Part shown: piece after piece, positions 43,919 through 51,526 of the stretch
How the letters are laid out: each line of letters starts with the position of its first letter
Position numbering within the stretch: the stretch's first letter is position 1
NCBI GenBank assembly: GCA_945897805.1
Contig: CAMDFX010000011.1
Coordinates: forward strand, 48,088 to 112,087
Direction of reading: 5' to 3'
Length of the DNA stretch: 64,000 nucleotides
Origin: Chryseobacterium gleum
GTDB lineage: Bacteria; Bacteroidota; Bacteroidia; Flavobacteriales_D; Crocinitomicaceae
Notes under the pieces: model-generated
Told to the model about the DNA's origin: nothing
What the model saw: the letters and a program-made list of their open reading frames with translations, nothing else
The model's database searches: none
Made by a program: the position numbers and the translations under genes

Positions 43919-44734
43919 ATGGCAAACGATTTATTAAAAGGAAAAAGAGGAATTATTACTGGTGCGTTGGATGCAAATTCAATTGCTTGGAAAGTAGCTG
44001 AAAAAGCACACGAACAAGGTGCAATATTTGTTTTGACGAACGCTCCAATCGCAATGCGTATGGGAGAAATCAATGCGTTGGCTGAAAAAACAAATTCAAA
44101 AATCATTCCTGCAGATGCAACAAGTATCGAAGATTTGACAAAACTTTTTACTGAAGCGCAAGAAGTTTTGGGCGGTAAAATTGATTTTGTTTTGCATTCT
44201 ATCGGAATGAGTGTCAATATTAGAAAAAACATCCCGTATACTGAATCTAACTACGATTATTTCTCAAAAGGAATCGATGTTTCTGCAATGTCTTTGCACA
44301 AAATGTTGGCAGTTGCCAAAAAAATGGACGCAATAAGCGAGTGGGGAAGTGTTGTTGCTTTGACATACATGGCAGCGCAAAGAACATATCCATTTTACAC
44401 CGATATGGCTGACATCAAAGCAATGTTGGAATCGATTGCAAGAAGTTTTGGTTACCATTACGGTGTAGAGAAAAAAGTGCGTATCAACACCGTTTCTCAA
44501 TCTCCAACTAAAACAACTGCTGGAACAGGTATCAAAGGGTTCGGAGATTTCTACGATTTCGCAGATTCAATCGCGCCACTTGGAAACGCTTCGGCGGAAG
44601 ATTGTGCAAACTATTGTGTAACTCTTTTTTCTGATTTGACGAGAATGGTGACCATGCAAAATCTTTTCCACGACGGAGGTTATTCCTCTACTGGTGTTAG
44701 CAGTGAAATTTTAGCCAAGTTGGGCGAAGAATAA
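43919..44734 (+). CDS. fabI: Enoyl-[acyl-carrier-protein] reductase (NADH)
   Basis: FabI reduces trans-2-enoyl-ACP in the last step of fatty-acid elongation and is the triclosan target in many bacteria. The 271-residue SDR protein has the divergent cofactor loop of FabI (GALDANSIAW) and the active-site pattern LTYMAAQR...YTDMADIK (Y-x6-K, with the preceding conserved Tyr). HDGGYSSTG lies at the end. All key residues appear intact. A terminator follows at 44757-44790. Confidence 0.95.
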   Translation: MANDLLKGKRGIITGALDANSIAWKVAEKAHEQGAIFVLTNAPIAMRMGEINALAEKTNSKIIPADATSIEDLTKLFTEAQEVLGGKIDFVLHSIGMSVNIRKNIPYTESNYDYFSKGIDVSAMSLHKMLAVAKKMDAISEWGSVVALTYMAAQRTYPFYTDMADIKAMLESIARSFGYHYGVEKKVRINTVSQSPTKTTAGTGIKGFGDFYDFADSIAPLGNASAEDCANYCVTLFSDLTRMVTMQNLFHDGGYSSTGVSSEILAKLGEE

Positions 44735-44756
44735 GCACTTTAAAATATTTTTTAAG

Positions 44757-44790
44757 AGGATGGACTTTGTTTTGAGTTCATCCTTTTTTT
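44757..44790 (+). terminator. Terminator after fabI
   Basis: Stem AGGATGGACT/AGTTCATCCT (one G-U pair) with an 8-base loop, followed by a T run. Confidence 0.85.
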
Positions 44791-44837
44791 GTGCGTTGAT
44801 TTTTGTGGATTGTAGGATTTTTAGTGCAAAATCGTCT

Positions 44838-44855
44838 TATCGGAATATTCCGATA
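44838..44855. repeat. Dispersed intergenic palindrome, copy 4 (after fabI)
   Basis: The 18-base perfect palindrome TATCGGAATATTCCGATA. The flanks do not pair further, so this is the shortest copy, but it contains the full core shared with copy 2. Confidence 0.85.
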
Positions 44856-44918
44856 TACCGAAGTGAAAGAGGAATTGAAATATAGGCATGTTTGAATTTA
44901 TCAGAAATTTCTTTTCAG

Positions 44919-45007
44919 AAGCTATTTCCCGCTATCCGCTATATTCCCGCCTCGTCCTGTTAACTATCGGATCGGGACGGGAGATGCCGCTTCTATCGGG
45001 GCTAGGG
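44919..45007. repeat. GC-rich structured intergenic element beside guaA
   Basis: By hand I count 50 G/C in the 87 bases 44921-45007, against the AT-rich surroundings. It opens with repeated GCTAT words (CCCGCTATCCGCTATA). The middle holds a 7-bp stem CTCGTCC/GGACGGG (one G-U) around TGTTAACTATCGGATCG. The end is GATGCCGCTTCTATCGGGG. From memory, similar intergenic sequences recur in other flavobacterial genomes; I could not verify this. No reading frame or transposase is present. The remaining gap sequence up to guaA is AT-rich and without a gene. Confidence 0.7.
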
Positions 45008-45131
45008 ATTGAATGCAAATGATTTCATTCATTTTGGTTTTCAACTTCATAATTATCCTTTCCAATCGTTTTTCAACAAATTTTGTTATTAAAAAAATCC
45101 GAAATCAAAAAATCATTTCGCAGAATCCGTT

Positions 45132-45139
45132 TATCTTTG
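45132..45139 (+). promoter_or_regulatory. -7 box TATCTTTG directly before guaA
   Basis: A perfect TAnnTTTG ending 4 bases before the ATG at 45144, again consistent with a leaderless or nearly leaderless mRNA. Confidence 0.55.
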
Positions 45140-45143
45140 CAAG

Positions 45144-46676
45144 ATGCAAGAAATGATATTGATACTGGATTTTGGATCGCAATACACACAGCTGATTGCG
45201 AGACGAGTAAGAGAACTAAATGTGTATTGTGAAATTCATCCTTGGAACAAAATTCCAGCCTTGAATCAAAACATCAAAGGAGTAATCCTTTCAGGAAGTC
45301 CTTTTTCAACCAGAGATCCGCAGGCGCCAACATCAGATTTATCTGAAATCAAAGGCAAATTGCCGCTGTTGGGCGTTTGTTTCGGTGCCCAATATTTGGC
45401 GAATAATTACGGTGGCGAAGTCTTGCCTTCAACCATCAGAGAATACGGAAGAGCCAATCTTTCCAGTGTCGATTCTACGCATGAATTGACCAAAGGAATG
45501 ACCGTTGGTTCTCAAGTTTGGATGTCGCATGGTGACACTATTAAAAAAATCCCAGCAAACTATGAAATCATTGCAAGTACAAGTGATGTTGCTATTGCGG
45601 GTTACCACATTCAAGGCGAACAAACGTATGGAATTCAATTTCATCCGGAAGTTTATCACTCGCTCGAAGGCGGAATTTTATTGAAAAATTTCATTGTAGA
45701 TATTTGTAATTGCAACCAAAGTTGGACGCCAGATTCATTTGTTGATTCAACAGTGGCTGACTTGAAAGCGCAAATCGGAAACGACAAAGTGATTTTAGGC
45801 TTGTCTGGCGGCGTTGATTCTTCCGTTGCGGCAGTTTTGGTGCACAAAGCGATTGGTGCCAATTTGCATTGCATTTTTGTGGACAATGGATTGCTTCGCA
45901 AAGACGAATTCGCATCGGTTTTGGCTTCCTACCAAGGAATGGGCTTGAATGTGAAAGGGGTAAATGCTTCTGAAAAGTTCTACGCTGCCTTGGAAGGTTT
46001 GACTGATCCAGAATTGAAAAGAAAAGCCATAGGAAAAGTGTTTATCGATGTTTTTGACGAAGAATCTAAATTGGTGGAAGATGCCAAATGGTTGGGACAG
46101 GGAACGATTTATCCTGATGTGATTGAATCCGTTTCTGTCAATGGTGGTCCTTCGCAAACCATCAAATCTCACCACAATGTAGGCGGTTTGCCAGATTATA
46201 TGAAGCTGAAAGTAGTTGAACCTTTGCGTTTGTTGTTCAAAGATGAGGTGCGCCGCGTGGGTAAATCGTTGCATATTTCATCGAATATTTTAGAAAGACA
46301 TCCTTTCCCAGGTCCGGGATTGGGAATCAGAATTTTGGGCGAAGTGACGGCTGAAAAAGTGCGCATTTTGCAAGAAGTGGACAATATTTTTATCAGTGGA
46401 TTGAAAGAAGATGGTTTGTACAATGATGTTTGGCAAGCGGGCGCAATTTTCCTTCCTGTGCAATCGGTTGGTGTGATGGGTGATGAGCGCACGTATGAAA
46501 ATGCTGTGGCGTTGAGAGCGGTTTCTTCTACTGATGGCATGACGGCTGATTGGTGTCATTTGCCTTATGAATTCTTGGCGAAAATTTCAAATAAAATCAT
46601 CAATCAGGTAAAAGGAATCAATCGTGTCACTTACGATATAAGCTCCAAACCACCTGCAACAATTGAGTGGGAATAA
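45144..46676 (+). CDS. guaA: GMP synthase (glutamine-hydrolysing)
   Basis: GuaA aminates XMP to GMP. The 510-residue protein has an N-terminal glutamine amidotransferase domain ([15 protein letters not shown]; nucleophile Cys in [10 protein letters not shown]; His-Glu in FHPEVYHS). The ATP-pyrophosphatase domain follows with P-loop SGGVDSS, and the dimerisation domain ends in the usual ...PPATIEWE. Start MQEMILIL is the conserved N-terminus, so the ATG at 45144 is right despite the promoter box 4 bases upstream. The LysM/PBP gene follows 85 bases later. Confidence 0.97.
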   Translation: MQEMILILDFGSQYTQLIARRVRELNVYCEIHPWNKIPALNQNIKGVILSGSPFSTRDPQAPTSDLSEIKGKLPLLGVCFGAQYLANNYGGEVLPSTIREYGRANLSSVDSTHELTKGMTVGSQVWMSHGDTIKKIPANYEIIASTSDVAIAGYHIQGEQTYGIQFHPEVYHSLEGGILLKNFIVDICNCNQSWTPDSFVDSTVADLKAQIGNDKVILGLSGGVDSSVAAVLVHKAIGANLHCIFVDNGLLRKDEFASVLASYQGMGLNVKGVNASEKFYAALEGLTDPELKRKAIGKVFIDVFDEESKLVEDAKWLGQGTIYPDVIESVSVNGGPSQTIKSHHNVGGLPDYMKLKVVEPLRLLFKDEVRRVGKSLHISSNILERHPFPGPGLGIRILGEVTAEKVRILQEVDNIFISGLKEDGLYNDVWQAGAIFLPVQSVGVMGDERTYENAVALRAVSSTDGMTADWCHLPYEFLAKISNKIINQVKGINRVTYDISSKPPATIEWE

Positions 46677-46761
46677 TAATTTGCAACATTTTTAAAAGCG
46701 TAAAATTCAAGTTTTTCAATATTGTTGCGTTATTCATTAAATTATTGCTTAATTTCAAGTT

Positions 46762-48513
46762 ATGAAAAATATTTTAGGGTTATTGTTTGTATTGTTTGCA
46801 TTTCAATTGTTTGCTCAGCCAGAAGGCGCAGAAGTGGAGTGGAAGGATGGAAAAAAATATTACATTCACTTTGTGCAAGCAGGAAATACTTTGTACGGCC
46901 TGACTAAATTATACAAAATTACCGCTGAAGAAATTGTAGCGAACAATCCAGAACTTGCTGCAGGATTAAAAGAAGGACAAAAATTATTGATTCCTGCAGT
47001 TGCCTCGATTGAAAATCAAGTAAATATAAAGCCTGCCGCATCCAACGATAAAACACACGTCGTCGAAAAGTCGGAAACTTTGTACGGAATTTCGAGAAAA
47101 TACAATGTTTCGATGGAAGAAATGGTCGAAGCAAACCCAGGAATTGAAAATGGAATTTCTATCGGGCAAACATTGATTATTCCTGAAGGTAAAGCAGGAA
47201 ACAAACCTCCGAAAGCGCCAAAAGCAGAAGCGAAAATTGTTTTTTACGATACAACAATTATCCATACAGTTTTAGATCACGAAACAATGTCCAGCATTTC
47301 AAAACGTTTCATGGTTTCGATTGAAGAAATTCAAAAGGTGAATGGATTGAAAAGCACCAAAATTAAGGCGGGAGAAACGTTGAAAATCCCGATTAAAAAA
47401 GAGAAAATCTCTAAAGTTGAAATTCGCCAAGTTGAAAAAGTAATCGACAAAAAAGTGGACGAAGAATTGATTTTCAAGACCAAAAATGAATACAACATCT
47501 TGATTCTATTGCCATTTAGTTTAGATAAAAACCCAGATGGAATTACAAGTATTTCAACGGAATTTTTGATGGGCGCGCAAATTGCATTAGATTCCTTGGA
47601 AAGATTAGGGCTGAATGCTAATGTGCAAATCTTGGATGTTGGCGTAGATTCTGCAAAAATGAAATCGATGTTGAATCAAAAAGAGTTCAAAGATGTAGAT
47701 TTAATCATCGGTCCTTTGATGGGTAAAAATTTGGATATCGTCGCAAGATGGTGCAATATCAATAAAGTGCGCATGATTTCACCTGTCACTGCCCAAACGG
47801 AGATTTTGAAAAACAATCAGTATGCAATTGACGCAGTGACTTCAGATATAACTTTGATGCAAGGTGTTGCAAAATATATTGTGGAGAATAATGCAAGAGA
47901 TCAAATTGTTTTGGTAAAAACGGGAACAAAAGACAGTGAGTTATACCAAGCTTTCAGAAAGAAATTCATGACTTTGAGTGCAGCAAGTTCAAAACAGAAG
48001 TTGATTGAAATTGACATGCTGGATTTGGGAACGCACATTAGAAAAGGTGGAAATACCATTTTTATTGTTCCATCCAGAGATAAAATTGTTGCCACCAAAT
48101 TTATCAATGCGTTGAATAAAGTTGAGTCTAAAGCGGGTTCGGGAACAATTGCTTTTTATGGTATGAAAGAATGGGTCAATTTTGATGATATCAAGGGTTT
48201 TTATAAAAATAAATACCAATTTCACTTCGCTTCTTCGAATGATTTCAATTACACCTATGATGAAACAAAAAATCTAATGAAATCATTTAGAAGAGAATAT
48301 AATTCTGATTTATCAAAATGGGGAGCACAAGGATTTGACATCACTTTCTATTTCATCCAATCTTTGTTGATGGAGGGAAAACCTAAAGCTGGTGTGATGA
48401 ATGACATAAAATTGACATCAACTGGTTTAGGGAATGGACAAGAAAATAAAGCTTGTTTTATTTTGAAACAAGTGGATTATGAGATCATCAAATTGGCAAG
48501 TTTCAATGACTAA
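46762..48513 (+). CDS. Secreted LysM plus periplasmic-binding-protein-fold protein
   Basis: The 583-residue protein has a signal peptide (about 1-18, ending LFAQ) and three LysM repeats. Their cores are AGNTLYGLTKLYKITAEEIV, SETLYGISRKYNVSMEEMV and HETMSSISKRFMVSIEEIQ (about residues 30-210). A type 1 periplasmic-binding-protein-like domain follows (about 235-580, EYNILILLPFSLDKN). LysM binds peptidoglycan; the second domain resembles amino-acid or LpoA-like binding domains. It is likely a cell-wall-bound periplasmic protein, perhaps regulating wall synthesis; this is inference. The hemF ATG overlaps its end by 8 bases. Confidence 0.87.
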   Translation: MKNILGLLFVLFAFQLFAQPEGAEVEWKDGKKYYIHFVQAGNTLYGLTKLYKITAEEIVANNPELAAGLKEGQKLLIPAVASIENQVNIKPAASNDKTHVVEKSETLYGISRKYNVSMEEMVEANPGIENGISIGQTLIIPEGKAGNKPPKAPKAEAKIVFYDTTIIHTVLDHETMSSISKRFMVSIEEIQKVNGLKSTKIKAGETLKIPIKKEKISKVEIRQVEKVIDKKVDEELIFKTKNEYNILILLPFSLDKNPDGITSISTEFLMGAQIALDSLERLGLNANVQILDVGVDSAKMKSMLNQKEFKDVDLIIGPLMGKNLDIVARWCNINKVRMISPVTAQTEILKNNQYAIDAVTSDITLMQGVAKYIVENNARDQIVLVKTGTKDSELYQAFRKKFMTLSAASSKQKLIEIDMLDLGTHIRKGGNTIFIVPSRDKIVATKFINALNKVESKAGSGTIAFYGMKEWVNFDDIKGFYKNKYQFHFASSNDFNYTYDETKNLMKSFRREYNSDLSKWGAQGFDITFYFIQSLLMEGKPKAGVMNDIKLTSTGLGNGQENKACFILKQVDYEIIKLASFND

Positions 48514-49390
48514 AGAAGAAATTGCCTCACAATTTAAAGCATTGCAAGAAACAATTTGCAGCGCATTAGAAGATTTGGATGGAAAAGCCAAATTTATCGA
48601 AGATTTGTGGGATAGAGCTGAAGGTGGAGGAGGAAGAACGCGAATCATTACCCAAGGCGATTTACTCGAAAAAGGGGGCGTTGCTTTTTCAGCAGTGCAT
48701 GGAGATGTTACGCCCGAAATGAGCAAGCAATTGGGCTTAGAGGGAAAAACTTTTTTCGCAACTGGCGTTTCCATTGTGTTGCATCCAAACAATCCGCATG
48801 TTCCCATTATTCACATGAATGTGCGCTATTTCCAGATGGATGAAGGCGTTTACTGGTTTGGTGGTGGAATCGATTTGACGCCCCATTACGTAATTGAAAG
48901 TCAAGCTGAAATCTTTCACAGCGATTTAAAGCAAATTTGCGATCAATTTGACGCCAATTTTTATGCTAAATTTACTAAATGGGCAGATGAATATTTCTTT
49001 ATTCCTCACAGAAACGAAACACGCGGAATAGGCGGGGTTTTTTATGACCATTTATCAGAAAACAACAGTAATTTATCAAAAGAACAATTGTTGGCTTTTG
49101 CCATTGAATTAGGGACAAATTTCCCGAAAATCTATGCAAAACAAGCCGCTTTGGGACGAGATTTATCTTTCACGGAAGAAGAAATTCGTTGGAGAAATTT
49201 GCGCCGAGGAAGGTATGTTGAATTCAATTTGGTAAACGATCGCGGAACTAAATTCGGATTACATTCCGGCGGAAGAACTGAATCGATTTTAATGAGTTTG
49301 CCAGCAAATGCCAATTGGGAATACAATTTTCAGCCAGAAAAAGGTTCACGAGAAGAAGAAACTTTGCAATATTTGCAAAGAAAGAAATGA
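48506..49390 (+). CDS. hemF: Oxygen-dependent coproporphyrinogen III oxidase
   Basis: HemF converts coproporphyrinogen III to protoporphyrinogen IX in haem synthesis, using O2. The 294-residue protein has the family cores GGGGRTRII, the VIHMNVRYF-like motif IIHMNVRYFQMD, WFGGGIDLTPHY, and RRGRYVEFNLVNDRGTKFGL. The ATG at 48506 (MTKEEIAS) overlaps the preceding stop by 8 bases and gives the family length; a longer version from 48479 adds residues shared with the neighbouring frame. Oxygen-dependent HemF implies an aerobic lifestyle. Confidence 0.94.
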   Translation: MTKEEIASQFKALQETICSALEDLDGKAKFIEDLWDRAEGGGGRTRIITQGDLLEKGGVAFSAVHGDVTPEMSKQLGLEGKTFFATGVSIVLHPNNPHVPIIHMNVRYFQMDEGVYWFGGGIDLTPHYVIESQAEIFHSDLKQICDQFDANFYAKFTKWADEYFFIPHRNETRGIGGVFYDHLSENNSNLSKEQLLAFAIELGTNFPKIYAKQAALGRDLSFTEEEIRWRNLRRGRYVEFNLVNDRGTKFGLHSGGRTESILMSLPANANWEYNFQPEKGSREEETLQYLQRKK

Positions 49391-49405
49391 TTTAAATTTG
49401 GGAAT

Positions 49406-51025
49406 ATGAATCAGCCTTCAAAAATGAAAATTTGGATTTTAGGAACAGTTATTTTTCCAATTATTTCAGGACTTTTAATGGCTTTTGGTTGGCCAAATTA
49501 TGGTATAGCTCCTTTTCTCTTTGTCGGATTGATTCCGCTCTTTTTGGCTTTTGAGGAAATTGATAAAATTTCAGGTAAATCTAAATATTTCGCACTTTTT
49601 TTCGCCAACTTTAATGCACATTTTACTTGGTTGGTTATCAGTTTGAAATGGTTAGGAACAACTTCACCTCAATCTTTCTTAACGGCTATTTCTATCGAAT
49701 CTCTTTCTCTTTCGTTGGCTGTGCTTCCTGCCATTTGGGTGGGGCTGAAGTATGGAAAAATCTGGAGATTTATATTTTTCGTCGTTGCTTGGATGAGCGT
49801 CGAATTTTTGAATCAAAATTGGTTGTTGGGAACACCCTATTTCTCTTTGGGAAGTGGTTTTGGCATGTATCCAAAGATAATTCAACACTATGAATTCATT
49901 GGAATCGAAGGAGGAACCGTATGGCTTTTAGTGTGCAATTTTATGATTTACAATTTGATTGATAAAATCAGGCAGAAAACCAAAATCATCAAGCCTCTTG
50001 TAATTTCTACGTCTGTGATTTTTATCCCAATATTGATTTCTTTGTCGCTTTATCAAAAACAAGGAACAGAAGATTTGCGAAAGATTTCAGTATTGCATAC
50101 CTTTTTGAATTCAAACACCAAAGAATATTCCTTTCATCCTGAACGAATAACAGATTCTTTAATGCATCTTTCTCAAAATGGATTGAATCAAAAAAGCGAA
50201 TTAATTGTCTGGCCAGAAGTGGTGATTCCCAATTTAGGCTGGTTGCTGAGCATCAATCAGGAAAAGGCTTTTAGATCAATTTATCAGCATTTAAAAGAGT
50301 ATCCCCAAACAACCATTTGCACCGGCGGGTATGGTTTTACACTCACCAAATCGACTGCTGAGGAAGATCCTTATGCGACCTACGATCCAGTAAATAAATA
50401 TTTCTACTTAACGCATAATATCGCATTGTCTGTCACTTTTGGAGATCGTTCACCGATTAGAAGTAAAAAGTTTTTCGTACCTTTTCAAGAAAGAATTCCA
50501 TTTTTGAAAGAGTTTCCATTCATGGCCAATTTTGCCGATTTGGTTGGCGGAAACGCGAAAATTTCATATTATCCAAATGGCGTGGAAGTGCACCACACAA
50601 AAACGAATATTGCTTACGCTCCGATGCTCTGCTACGAAAGTGTTTTCCCGCTAATGATGGTCGAAAAAGCAAAAGAATCCGACTTAATTGTGATCGCAGC
50701 AAATGAAAACTGGAACAAAGATTTATCAGGTTCTAAGCAGTATTTGTACAACAATGTTGGAATGGCCATTCAAAGCAGAATTCCAATTGCTAAAAGTTCC
50801 AATAGCGGTGTTTCAGCAATTATTGACAAATATGGAAATATACTAGAAGAAAGAACAGGTCGAAACAGTGGATTGATTACGCAAAAAATTTCATTGGCTG
50901 ATCGCTCAACTTTTTATTCGGCTATTTCCAGTTTATTATATTGGTTTTCAGTAGTTATATTTCTTCCAATTTATACACTTTTTTTATTTTCAGTTCTGAA
51001 GACTTTTTTTGTGAAGAAAAGTTAA
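49406..51025 (+). CDS. lnt: Apolipoprotein N-acyltransferase
   Basis: Lnt adds the third acyl chain to lipoproteins at the inner-membrane periplasmic face. The 539-residue protein has an N-terminal membrane domain of about six to eight helices and a nitrilase-like domain (about 225-500). The catalytic triad is recognisable: Glu in IVWPEVVIP, Lys in SKKFFVPFQER, Cys in MLCYESVFP. A final membrane helix lies near the end. It should mature the many lipoproteins of this cell, including BamD and the FKBP lipoproteins of this window. Confidence 0.94.
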   Translation: MNQPSKMKIWILGTVIFPIISGLLMAFGWPNYGIAPFLFVGLIPLFLAFEEIDKISGKSKYFALFFANFNAHFTWLVISLKWLGTTSPQSFLTAISIESLSLSLAVLPAIWVGLKYGKIWRFIFFVVAWMSVEFLNQNWLLGTPYFSLGSGFGMYPKIIQHYEFIGIEGGTVWLLVCNFMIYNLIDKIRQKTKIIKPLVISTSVIFIPILISLSLYQKQGTEDLRKISVLHTFLNSNTKEYSFHPERITDSLMHLSQNGLNQKSELIVWPEVVIPNLGWLLSINQEKAFRSIYQHLKEYPQTTICTGGYGFTLTKSTAEEDPYATYDPVNKYFYLTHNIALSVTFGDRSPIRSKKFFVPFQERIPFLKEFPFMANFADLVGGNAKISYYPNGVEVHHTKTNIAYAPMLCYESVFPLMMVEKAKESDLIVIAANENWNKDLSGSKQYLYNNVGMAIQSRIPIAKSSNSGVSAIIDKYGNILEERTGRNSGLITQKISLADRSTFYSAISSLLYWFSVVIFLPIYTLFLFSVLKTFFVKKS

Positions 51026-51033
51026 AAATTGTC

Positions 51034-51063
51034 TTGTATTTGAAGCAACGTCGTTTATCTTTG
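51034..51063 (+). promoter_or_regulatory. Promoter for the 51115/51527 gene pair
   Basis: TTG (51034-51036), a 19-base spacer and TATCTTTG (51056-51063) match the Bacteroidota consensus. The leader is about 45 bases. Confidence 0.65.
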
Positions 51064-51114
51064 TTCGTCTTAAGTAAAAAGATAATTTAGTTGTAGTTTA
51101 AAATTCTTCACAAT

Positions 51115-51504
51115 ATGAAACGTTATAAATACATGTTTTTTCTACTATTTTCAATGGTTTGCGTAAATCTTAACGCCCAATCTGAGAATGCAATCACCTT
51201 TCCTGTTTCTGGTAATTTCAATTTTGATCCAGAAGTCGGCCAAATTAAAGATTTTAATAAAGTTGTGATTGAATCAAATGTTTTTCACTTGAAAATGAAT
51301 GATGTAGTAATCAGGTCTTACCAAGCTGTGGCAGAAATTAAGGGTGGTTTTGCAGTTGAACAATTTTATTTGGATAATCAATCAGCTAATCAACCGATTG
51401 AAATTTTTAATATTCACATAACTGACATTGCTGAAAATGAGTGTTTTTTCACCATCAGCTATCCTCAAGGAAGTGAAAAAATCCATTTGATTAGAGAAAA
51501 TTAG
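51115..51504 (+). CDS. Small secreted protein upstream of a T9SS cargo, unknown function
   Basis: The 129-residue protein has a signal peptide (about 1-21, ending NLNAQ). The mature part looks beta-rich (FPVSGNFNFDPEVGQI, VEQFYLDN). I see no clear similarity to the two small proteins of the 18.7-22.5 kb cassettes. Its position is the same, though: 22 bases upstream of a giant T9SS type B cargo, apparently in one transcript driven by the promoter at 51034-51063. No known domain recognised. Confidence 0.7.
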   Translation: MKRYKYMFFLLFSMVCVNLNAQSENAITFPVSGNFNFDPEVGQIKDFNKVVIESNVFHLKMNDVVIRSYQAVAEIKGGFAVEQFYLDNQSANQPIEIFNIHITDIAENECFFTISYPQGSEKIHLIREN

Positions 51505-51526
51505 TTTTAAGATTTAAATCTGAAAT

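Noticed and set aside
44919..45007. Insertion sequence or tRNA remnant
   Set aside because: No transposase frame, no terminal inverted repeats, and no cloverleaf could be folded from it.
45144..46676. Several antisense frames up to 159 codons opposite guaA
   Set aside because: The plus strand encodes full-length GMP synthase with all catalytic motifs; the antisense products match nothing recognisable.
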